From NCBI GenBank assembly GCA_005784505.1, contig VCAZ01000003.1:10233510-10297509 (forward strand): a DNA stretch of 64,000 nucleotides, written 5' to 3'. The notes beneath the pieces are model-generated. The model saw only the letters and a program-made list of their open reading frames with translations, searched no databases and had not been told where the DNA came from. The position numbers and the translations under genes were made by a program. The stretch's first letter is position 1. Each line of letters opens with the position of its first letter. Of the stretch, positions 35,658 through 47,408 are shown in pieces. Origin of the DNA: Bagarius yarrelli (Eukaryota; Chordata; Actinopteri; Siluriformes; Sisoridae).

Positions 35658-36983
35658 GTTAAAGGGAATTATTAGACGATGATTAGATCTCTAATTGTTT
35701 GTATATTTATATTAAACAAATTAGAGCATTTTAGATAATCCAAACTAATGATAATCAAATACGGCTAAAAAAAATCAGTTATTTTAGTTTAGGATATTTT
35801 ACAGTCATTCATGGAGTATTTAAATATTTAAGGATATTCTCTCCTCCTCAAAGTGTTTCGAAATAGCCCAGACCCTGTTATTGTTTTTACCCACAAACAC
35901 AAAAAATCTTATATATATAACTATAAAATCTTAATAATTATGAAAACGTGAATAATCATTAACACAGTTATCATTACATTTGTATTAGTTTATAGAAATT
36001 CAGTAAATATTTTCACACTTAACACGCTTCATGATATTTTACTATGTACTATAATACAATTATTCACACATCAAACGAAGTTTGGTTTTAAAATAGTTTA
36101 TTCAATTTACTCAGTAGAAAATCATATAATTTATAAAAGTATGTTTTCTTCTATTTGTCAGCAAATTCGGAGCATCAGTCCAGTTAATCAGTTGGTAAAA
36201 ATGTACAGAAATTTTACTCATAAATGTGTAAATGCTGCTGACACTAAAACAGGTGCAAATCCTTAACCGGACCAGCTTTCACAAACAATTTATTTTACAT
36301 TAGAAGACCTGGCTTACATTTGTAAACAATTCTAAATAAAGCTGAAAGTTCAAAGGCCACAGCTGTTCATTTACTTTAACTAACTTTGGTCCACGTTTTT
36401 CCAACATCTTTAGCCGGCTGAGATCAACTCGTAGTGTTTAAATGCATAAGTTATATATCTATCATATAAAATGAAATATAACACGGAATTGTATACTTCA
36501 ATCTGACAAACGCACAGCGTTCGCGACTCCAGAAAAACAAAAATTAATAACAAAAACAACACATGAACTGATACTTTGGTTAAAACCTTCACTAATGTGT
36601 GAAGAAGTTCAATAAGGCACTGATTTAAAAAAAATCTACCTCTAACTAAAAAAACTTCTGAGGTCATTAAAACATTTACAGATTTGTTCCATTTTTATTT
36701 TCCTTTTTTAATGAAATTATTTTTCCCTTTATGAAAACTAACAATCAAGTAAATGTCCCTTCTTTATTCTCTATAATGCCATAAAGACTACTATGTAGTA
36801 TAATACTGATAAATATGGCAGTTTATATCTAAAGCAGTAATACTTGATACTGTACTTACTTCACCTTCCCTCTCTCTTATTCCCTGACTAATACACAACT
36901 ATTTTTTTATTTTCTCTCTTTCTCTGAGTAATTTTTTACATTTTACCCACCTGTTTACCTCATCTTACTTACACTCTCTCTAT

Positions 36984-36988
<5 letters not shown>

Positions 36989-37039
<51 letters not shown>

Positions 37040-37086
37040 GGCTCTCTCTTTATCTCTCTCGCTCTCTTTCTCTCTCTCTCTCTTTC
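36989..37086. repeat. (CA)n, (TA)n and (CT)n compound microsatellite
   Basis: CA repeat to 37018, TA repeat to 37039, then CT-rich repeat to 37085, within the presumed erg 3' UTR. Confidence 0.95.
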
Positions 37087-37644
37087 GTGTCTGTTCAAAT
37101 TAAGGTAGTTTAATACTTAAAACATATAGAATAATACAAACATTTCATGCACCTACATATTTCTGTTTTTGGTAAAATTAAGCCCTTTTAATACAAATGC
37201 AATTTGCTAGATTGTTCTCTTTCACCTTCTCCTGAAGATTCGCTGTTAAACATGCTGGAACTTTGTCCAGAGGCTATCTTGTGCCTATAAGAAGTGTTGT
37301 TTAGCCTTCCGGACCAGCTTGTAGAAGCTACTTGACCTTAACATGCATTGAAATCAAATAGTGCAGGACATTAAGTTTGCATTTCTTAGATAATCCAATG
37401 TAATTCAGACTCACTGGTCTAAACATAATTGAGAACTTAAAAACCTTAGTAAAACATCCCACAGTCAAATGTTGGCTTGTCTTTGTGTGCCTTTTCCATC
37501 CCATTCTTTTTCCTCCTGTGTCAATTATTCCACCACCATATCCAGGTCCCTGGCTCAGCATCAAGCTGCTACTTTCAGCCTCTTGGGGGCAATCCAGTTC
37601 AACTTAGGAAAAATGCTGTTATTTTCTTGCCCCCAATGTAACTC

Positions 37645-38165
37645 CTAGTAATAGGTGCCGAGGTGAGGAGGCATGTGGGTGGCTGGATGGCGTGGACTGG
37701 GGTAGATGCCGGCTCCAGGTGAGTTCCAGTATGGGTTGGGTGCACCAAAGAATCCAGAGGAAGTGACAGGTAGCGCCTGCGGGTGAGGTGAGACGAAGTT
37801 CATTTTTTGCGTATGGGGGTGATAGGAGCTCACATAGGGCAGATCAGAAGGGTATTTGTACATGGCCGACTCAGGAGGATGAGGCTGTAAAGCTTGGGCG
37901 ATTCCATGGAAGTCAAACTTATAAGCATAGCGCTTGCCATGCACTTTAGTCATGATGTTTTTGTCATAGTAGTAGCGCAGAGCACGGCTCAGCTTGTCAT
38001 AGTTCATGTTGGGCTTGCTCTTACGCTCTCCCCATCGTCGAGCCACCTCGTCTGGGTCAGTCATCTTAAATTCGCCGTTTGTGCCCTCCCATGTGATGCA
38101 GCTCGAGTTTGCACTGTCTGAGAGCAGCTCCAGCAGAAACTGCCACAGCTGGATCTGACCTGAAC
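37645..38165 (-). CDS. erg: erg coding exon 10 (ETS domain, stop)
   Basis: 521 bases encode GSGQIQLWQFLLELLSD, the whole winged-helix ETS domain with NMNYDKLSRALRYYYDKN and KRYAYKFDF, and the C-terminal activation tail that ends in HLGTYY and a TAG stop. The acceptor is ccccacag at 38166-38167. Human ERG also carries the entire ETS domain and tail on the last exon. Confidence 0.96.
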
Positions 38166-40549
38166 CTGTGGGGAATATAACCCAAATTTTACAGGTTATA
38201 CACATATTTTGCCTAAATTTAAGTCACAATATTTAAAGAACAATCATGTTTATTCAGTATTCATTTGGAGGAATGAGGAATGAGCTAATTACTGGACCAA
38301 AATACATGTTACCAGAATCTCTAAAATATAAGTCACCATTTTCCTGCAATTATATAATTCGTACCCATATTGTAAAAATATATTTTTTTATATATGTTAA
38401 ATCTATGTTGTGTCTGTAAATGTACTAAATAAATATATCTTTTTTAATTGAAAGTATATTTCATTTCAACTAAAATATATTTCAGGGTCAGGTTAATACA
38501 CTTACAATCCAACAGATTCAATCCTGTTATACTGTATGATGAACAGATTTAATTTAAGGCTTCTATCAGACTTGATTTGCATGATGTACATGATTGATTT
38601 ACGGGAACATACTACAGAGGTTTTTACAGAGGCTCAAACATCATATAATAGGACAAGGAACAACCATTAGTTCTTATATATCAACGCTGAAGATACAATA
38701 CATAGCACGATACATGGGTCACATGAAATAAAATACATCACAGTATAGAACAATACTATACATTCTGCAATAAATACTACACTAAAAAAAGTCAGAGGCA
38801 CCCTTATTTCTTCCGTCATGTTTGCTTCTGAGACAATGACCGTATGTGTCAGTGACAAGTATAAGAGCGGAGGAGGAAGTTGTTTGACACACATTAGTGT
38901 TTTAATTAAATATTAATGTAAATGTAAATCGATTTAAAGTATATTTTAAGGTTTAGGTTAGAATATCGATACAATATTCTTAAAAAAATACATGATAGTT
39001 AGCTGTATCTTTGACTGATTGATGTTTATATGTGGTAAAAACCCCTAAAAATATAAAATATACTGTATGCTGTGATTTTTGTCTGGTACAGTGACAGTGA
39101 AGGATGAGATTTCCCAATGTGTTCAGAGGAGATTTAATTGCAGTGAATTAAAGGCTGGAGGATCGGAGACTTTCTGCTCACATTCTGCTCTTGGTGGCCT
39201 GAGTGATTTTAGCTTTAATATGCTAATATGGATCTTTTTAATATGCCTAAAATATACAAAAAAAGGCCAAAATATATATTTGTAAAAAGCAATATATTTT
39301 AGCAAATATATAGTTTTAGCTAACTTTTCTATATTATCAAACATTTGTATTGTACAGGACAATCTGTGTCCTTTATTATTATTATTTTTTTTATATTTAC
39401 ATTTGTCAGACGCCCTCATCTACTCATCCAGTTTAAAGGACTTGCTCAGGGGCCCAGCAGTGGCACCTTGGTAGTGATGGAAATCGAACCCACAATGTTC
39501 TAATCAGCAGTCCAACATCCTAACCACTGGGCACCTGTACCACTTTCCCCTATTTCTTTATTTCTCATTCTAAGTTCTATTTTACTGTATTTCCATTTGT
39601 TTTCCTGCCAAACTCTATCCATCAGCCACGTGCTTCCTGTAAGACATGTGGAAACAACTGTATCTTTCGAACTGCTTCATATGCTGCTTCAGGGGACTAC
39701 CTACAGTCATCTACACAGAGATCACCAGTTTGATAACTGTTGCATTACAGGGATTCAGACTAGGACGTCCATACAACAGGACAAATTTCCTGCCCCAAAT
39801 GAAAAGAGTTAACAATATAATAAACAATACCTGGGTTTGCCAGCCTGCTGCTCGTTGGTCCCAGAACCTGATAAGGATCTGAAATGTGAAGCCATCAGTT
39901 AGTGCAGTATATACAAAAGACTTATTAATATTTAATAACAACATGATCAAAAAAAAGTAAAGATGTAGTAAACTGAGAAATAGTCCATTGCATTGCCAAG
40001 GTTAAAGTTTCTTGTATCGTAACACAGCTCTTATATGTGATTGGAGGTAACACAATAGGTAATCATCATTCTCACCAAGCTGTGGCCTCTGTTCCTCTGT
40101 TTTGGTCACAATGGCTGGTGAAGACTGTGAAACTAAACACAAACATATGCATAAAACATTTACATTGTTTCTAAAAATGTATAACTAGTTACTGCAACTT
40201 GTTACTTGTTATTTTAGGCAACAGGAAAGCTAACAGAGCATGAACAGCTATCATTTCTAAAAATTATAATAATAATAACATTTTTTTAAATTTACCTTTA
40301 TTAGTTGACGCTGACTGGGGTGGCCATGCAGATCGTCTGGCAGCTTCATAAGCCAAATCTAAAAAAGAAAAGCAATTACTCAACTATACGTACTACATGC
40401 AGTTCCATTTATCCACACATGAGGGCGTGTGTTTCTGTAATTGTGTGTTTGTGTTAGTGTTCATCAGCATCAAAGCTCCTCTCTTAGTACCAACTTTTAC
40501 CATTACACTCCAGATAAATTTTGATGCCCAGCCATGCACAGACGTGTGT

Positions 40550-40590
<41 letters not shown>

Positions 40591-43500
40591 TGTGTTTATA
40601 CATGCTGGGAGCTAAATTAGTTTGTGTGGTTGACCTCAGGGAGTAAAGTACAGAACGGTGAAGTGTCACACTTCACAACAGAATACAGAAAACAGCAATA
40701 TGATTAAATATGCACACTCAAAGCTGCTGCAAATTTTTCTTCCCCTCGATTACATAATAATTGTAGTATAGAAATCAGGTATCAATAAAAATAAGACCAG
40801 GCAGAATTTACCTGGTCTTGCGGGCGCTCTGGGAGTGTCAGGTGGGTAGACAGGAGTGTTGGGGAAGATAAAGCTTGCACCTCCTGCGCAAGATAGTTGG
40901 AATTACAACAAGATCATGTGAAGTACAACTTCACAATATACAGCTAAGTGAAAAGATTTGCACCCTTGAAGAACAAAATTACCATTTTGGGTCCTAACGT
41001 CCTCCTTTTAATGCATAATAGTTAAAATAGTTAAAAGTGAAATAACACAAAAACACACACAAAGTGTTACACCCTTCACCGAGTGTAATTTTAGTGCATT
41101 TTTAATTACAAAAGAATTCATTGTTGTTAATGCTGAAGTTCACAAAGAACCAAAAAAGGCAAATCTTGTGTTAGAAGGACTTATTTCAAATAGTTAATAA
41201 GAGGTTGAAGTTATTGTAGTTTTTATAAATAAGCTGTAAAGCTCCTTGTTAAAAGTTTTGCTGTGAAAGAGAAGTCCTTAGGAAATAGCAGATTAGACAT
41301 TTAGATTAGATGTTTACTGATAAAATGTAGCATTTTTTTCTCCTAATATTAACTTGTAGCAAGAATCATTAGAGAAGCCTGTAAAAAAATGTAACTGTAA
41401 ACTATGACTAGATAAATTATATAATGAATTCTCTTTATAGAAATCCGAATTCGTAATTGTTGACTTTGATTTAAGATGATATTTAGACTTTAACCTTGAT
41501 GAAACCAGAAAAAAAGATGCTTTTGAAAACAATTTTTAATACTATCATTATTTTAAAACACTATTTTGCCTTGTTTGCTTGAAATGACTTATTTTCTCAC
41601 TTTCCATTCGTTTTTGAGGGTGCACAAACTTTCACACTCAGCTGTATTTATGTACTGACAGTGGTACCACACCGAAGTAAGCAGTTCAAGTGCAAGAAAA
41701 ATAAGATGTATAGAGATAGCTACAGCCCAACATGCACTTAAAGATCAAAATAAGCAGAGGCTGTAAGTGGAGCACTCCATTAATCTACAAGAATGTTTTA
41801 TGTTCTCATATCACACTTGTCCAGTGGAGGGTTTGGCCACCAGAAAAAGCCAGGGCCAAGTAAAAAGTAGAAAAAAATCGAATTATGACACATTAAAAAA
41901 AAGAACAACAACTATAAGACCAACTTATTTAATGTGAGCTACCAAAGCGAATGGTGCCACCTGCTGGCCAAAAACTCCTCTGCACAGCATTTCGGCTCCT
42001 TAACTTCAGTAAAAGCCATTATAAGTACGTAGGCTGTGGTACAGAGAGCACCTGACCAGATGCCGAGTGATGCATGAGCCTTCTTACCTGTGTTACGTGC
42101 ATGCATTAACCGTGGCGAGTTTTGCAAGGCTTTGTCAACATCGTCTGAAGTCAAATGGGGAAGTGGAGCTGAGGAAGAAAACATTCTTTTGAAAGAGGGG
42201 AGTGGCAAGATTACAAAATATACTTAAAAAAAATATAACAGCTAAAAATCTCTGTGGTGTGCTAATACGATTGCAGGAAACTAAAGGAAAGAAAAGGGAC
42301 AGGAGGAAATCAGGTCAAGGAAACGGTAGCTTAGAATGTGAGGAAGAGGTAGAAAAAAAAATAGCCCCCATGTGTCAATAAGGCACATCACATGCATCTC
42401 TGCGTGACAGAGCTGCGAAATGCCAAATCAAACATTCAGTCAATCAGTAAAGTTAACAACATGCAGCATTCATTAAAATATTTTTAACCATATTCAATAC
42501 TCTGTGTGTGTTTACGAACTAGGCAATGTGTGTTTTATAGCCAAATGCAAAAGCGAGAATTCTGGGAAGAAAGAAATAAGGGACACCCCTTGCTTTCCTA
42601 TTACTCACTCCAATTTTCCCTGAAGAGAGTTACACAGTGTAGTGCTTACTCTCTCTCTCTCTCTCTCTCTCTTACTCTTTCTCTCATATGTCATTCTTTC
42701 TTTCTGTGCAACACTTTTTTCCACATATTTTTAACTAAATTGTCCATTATGATGAGTCATTAAAGTTGAATAAACAAATCTCTTCTTTAAATGAAACATT
42801 ACTACATTATTACTACATTGGAGATGACTGTCGACACATTTATTACCTCACGTTTAGATTACTGCAACTCACTATATTGCCGTATCACAAAGTCCAAAAA
42901 TGACTTGCCAAAACTGGTCCAAATCGCTGCTGCTAGATTTCTTAAAAATAGTCGCAAATGTGACCACATCACCTCTATACTGAGGGCCCTCCACTGGCTG
43001 CCTATTCAATTTAGAATCGATTTTAAAGTTCTTTTACTGGTGTATAAATTATTACATAACCAGGTCCCTAGTTTACTCTCAAAGCTGGTGCATGCCACTA
43101 GAACTTTAAGATCCAGTGATCAGAATCACCTTTTTGTTAGTTAAAGGAGACCGAGTGGTTCTGGGGAAATGGTTGCTCATGGTAAAGGTGTTGGACTGCC
43201 AACCTGAAGGTTGTGGGTTCGATTCCCAGCTTCACCAAGCCACCACCGCTGGGTCCCTGAGCAAGGCCCTTAACCCCAGTTGCTCAGTTGTATAAATGAG
43301 ATAAATGTAAGTCGCTCTGGATAAGGGCGTCTGCCGAATGCTGTAAATGTTCTGCCAATTGAGATTAGAGTGGTACCTTCTCTATCCATTTTCAAATCAC
43401 TTTTGTTTGATCTGTGCCACTAATATATATCCCATTCTTATTAAAGTCTTGAATATTACTCTTTAAATTGTTAATCTGTCATTCCTTTTGGTTTTTAAAT

Positions 43501-43607
43501 TCAAATGTTTTATTTATTTATTGTTGTTTTATGAGTCTATTGTTTGATTTTAATGTACAGCACTTTGGTCGGTCTTGTGGCTGCTTTTAAATGCAATTTA
43601 TATATAT

Positions 43608-43674
<67 letters not shown>

Positions 43675-43851
43675 ACTATGAACTTGAACTTGAATCATCA
43701 GAATATGTATTTTTTTAATTTATATATCTAAACAGAATCTCTTGATGGCGCATTTAATAAATGAAACAAAACGAAAAACAAAACAAAACGAGACTACAAG
43801 GACGATACATGCACTTACTAACCATGGGAAGAGAAAGTACTGATGTCATAC

Positions 43852-43905
<54 letters not shown>

Positions 43906-46343
43906 ACTCACTCTCCCGTAGGTAGTGGAGATGAGACAACAGGATGTCAGCATTGTAGCTCGGTGTGAGTCGCTGAAAGTCCTCTTTGCTCATCTTGCAG
44001 AGCTCCTTGCCATCGATATTGTGAAAGAGTGAGAAATCCACCTCCAGCAAGCCATATTCCCTTACAGCCCACTCCAGCCATTGACGCACGTGATCTGATG
44101 ACCATAGTGTGGGGTCTACAATCACACACAAACACACACAATCATTTATTTATCAACAATAATATTTACCTACAGCTGCATCCATATATTTTACTGTTCA
44201 TTGACTGGATTAATGCCTATTAACAGTACTAACCCCAACCCTAGAAATACTCTAGATGGATCAGGAGAGACAGCATGCAGCAAAAATGCACCCCAGATAG
44301 GACTTCATTTCCCCTCCCTTACACACACATTAGCACTTCAGCATAACTAATTTATCCACCAGCATCTAAACCAGAGATCCCAAAGAAAACTAAGGTGCAG
44401 AGCTGTGCACAGAGGGGTGGCCAGATGGCTACAGCCACAGCCCCACTGGCCTTATTGACCAAGGTACCCCTTTCACTACCCCAGATTATAGCATTCTGTA
44501 ACTGCTCCGTTAAAGATGCACTGATTCGTCCGTAGCTTTAATTACAGTCTGGAGAGTAGAGACCTCAGTTCCCGAAAGTTGTCGCTGTGAATAAAAGTCT
44601 GACTGTTTAATAGACTGCAACTGTGTGAATGATTTATTTCTGCATCTTGAAATAAGTTCTGGATTTTAAATAAATAATGTATGAATAATGTATTAAGTTT
44701 GACACAATATTATAATTCTCTAAAATTTATCGAGTATTTAAAAACAGCAATTAACAAATATTTCATCTCTAATAAGAAATCTCAGTTGCATATGCCCCAC
44801 CCACAAGCCGTTGGCTGCTTATGGCACACGAAATGCTTTGTTGATTGGATGGAATCTCCAGGACACCAAACAAATCAAAATGTGATTGGTTGCTTTATAT
44901 GATAGTCAGACTCCCGCTAGACAAATAAAAGCTTGCTCTGGAGGCCACGTCCTCTGCTGTCAGTCTGAATTTCTGACTACATGAGACTACTGCATAATTT
45001 TAAATGTTATTTCAGCACTTTATCATCATTTAGAAATGTGAAAAAAACGTAGAGAATTATCTTATAATTTTTATTCTATGAATATACAAGCAACGTGAAT
45101 GTTTTGCAGCCAACATAATTTCGTGCTTGTAAAAATGCACTATATTTCTGCATATAATTCAGTATATTCTATATACTGCATTTCATTGGCTCTATGTACA
45201 TGTACCATGCACAATGACAATAATCTAATCTAATCTAATCTAATCTAAACTAATCTACTCTAATTTTCCAATGGTTTGTGGAACACCTGACCATCACAAA
45301 CATGTTATTTTATACCAGATTTAGTCCCTGTTTTGCTGTTTTATTAAACTCCCATCTTCTAGCAAGGCTTTCCACTACAATTTGGAGCTTGAATGTGAGA
45401 TAAGTGTTCATTCGATGAGATCAGGTATTAACGTCGAGTAAAGAGCTCTGTGGTGCAGTCTGTGTTCCAGTTTATTCCAAAGGTGTTAAGTGGGGTTAAG
45501 TTTAGGACTTTGTGCAGACCACTCAAGTTTTTCCACTCCAATCATACCACACCAAGGAATGTGGTATTGTTATACTGGTTTGGGTATCAGTTCCAGTGCA
45601 GGAATAATGCAATGCTACAACATACACAAATATTCTAGACAACTGTGTGTTTCCAAATTTGCAGCAACATTTTGGATAGAAACCACAGATGCATCTGAGG
45701 GTGAGGTGTTTAGAAAGTTTTGGCAATATAGTGCATTTGTACAAGCATGAAAACACAACCAATAGCAATAAATAAAACAGTTTTTATAATTAAGGGTAAC
45801 GGTAGACTATGTCTAGGCCACGGAAGTCTTTCTTAAGACTTATTAAAAGACATAAATCACAATTCAATTTTGATTAAGCAAGACGTCATTTTTTGTGTAA
45901 AATATTGTACGATTTTGCAAATCTCTAACAAAGCACATAGCGTTACAGTCAAAGGTCACTGTACCAGTTTGTGTAAGGGTGTGTTACACTGCTCATGTCT
46001 GTCCATGATGTTGTTTTAACCTTTATTAAACCTTCTTAACCTTACTTAATCCCACTGAGCTCCTCTGACCCTCCTTTTATGAGTAAGAGCCCACAAATCT
46101 TTTCAATTCTGTGCAATTAGGGATGTGCTTCCTGCTGCATTCCTACATCCCCTGTGTCCATTGTCCCTCTGCAGAGTGAAAACAGGATGCACTAAACATG
46201 CTGCTTCACTGTGCCTGTCAACTTTGGCTGAGGAGGAAGTTGCATTTGGGCTTTGGGGGGGGGGGGGGGTGGGGGGGGGGGGGGGGGGGGGGGTGGGCGG
46301 GGCGGGGGGGGGGGTTGGGGGGGGGTGGGCGGAGGGGGGGGGG

Positions 46344-46429
<86 letters not shown>

Positions 46430-47352
46430 AGCATGTTGTTTAACTTGAGAAAGCTTGGCACCGGCACGCATATGAACACACACATTAACACATACATATA
46501 AATATATACACATAAAACCCCAAAGAATGAATACAACTAAGGGACTCCTATAGAAGATATTGTGGGCATGAAATAAAATCATAAAGTCTTAATCTTTTAA
46601 ATGAAACATGCAGTAAACCGTAAAATATTTTTGAATTATACAATTATACAATCTGTTTATTCGTTTGTGTGTCTGTGTGTGTGTGTCTGTGTGTGTGTGT
46701 GTGTGTGTGCAATGTTGTGTCTAATGGTGAATCTCTGATAGAAAAAAAAAGACTGTCTTTGCTGGCAAAGTTTAGTGGTCCCCACCCTGTCATGGTTCTG
46801 ACCCAAGGAAAAAGTCTAGACATGCCTACCACACACACACACAAGGCTATTTCATGTATTAAAAAGAGAGTTCAACCATATCTATTACATTCTTTGCCCT
46901 CATCTTAACTCTATAAATGTAAATCTTCTCTTACTTTTTATTATAGACAACGCACAGTGTTTTTTATGCTCGGGTTATAGTGTGTATATTCTATTAGATT
47001 ATTCTGGTCACTATAGTTTATACATTTCATATTCTATAAACATTCAGCAAATATTGTAAATTAAGACAGAGAATTATTACATATATACATATTCCGATTC
47101 TTATTGTTTTATTATTAGTAAATTAAGAACCGGAATATGAAGAACTGTAGAGGTAAATGATGGTGTGTGTGTGTGTTGATGTGTGTGTGAGAGAGAGAGA
47201 GACCTGCAGGTACAATGACTCTGCGCTCGTTAGTTGTCATATTGGGAGGGGCAGCATGTTTGTCCTCCATGTAACTGCTGTAGGTCACAGGAGCCCCATC
47301 ACCTCCACTTGCCATTTTTCCTTTCCCCACACCACAGTCATCTGGAGAACTC

Positions 47353-47408
<56 letters not shown>

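Larger units (their letters stand above)
34012..37644. other. kcnj15-erg intergenic region with both 3' UTRs
   Basis: No coding sequence. Candidate poly(A) signals on + for kcnj15 include AATAAA at about 34984-34989. For erg on the minus strand they include TTTATT (AATAAA) at about 36763-36768, 36694-36699 and 36097-36102. Which are used cannot be decided from sequence. Confidence 0.5.

Noticed and set aside
41939..42208. 89-aa minus-strand frame as a small gene
   Set aside because: It is the erg 81-base cassette read through its splice sites.
42791..43144. 117-aa + frame as a host gene
   Set aside because: It matches LINE reverse transcriptase C-termini and is split by a SINE.
43190..43240. 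tRNA gene from the A and B box-like sequence
   Set aside because: The boxes belong to a SINE with the full SINE body and tail; no cloverleaf of a functional tRNA was found.
46103..46582. Long proline-rich (minus) and glycine-rich (plus) open frames
   Set aside because: They are translations of the poly-G tract in an erg intron and have no domain outside it.
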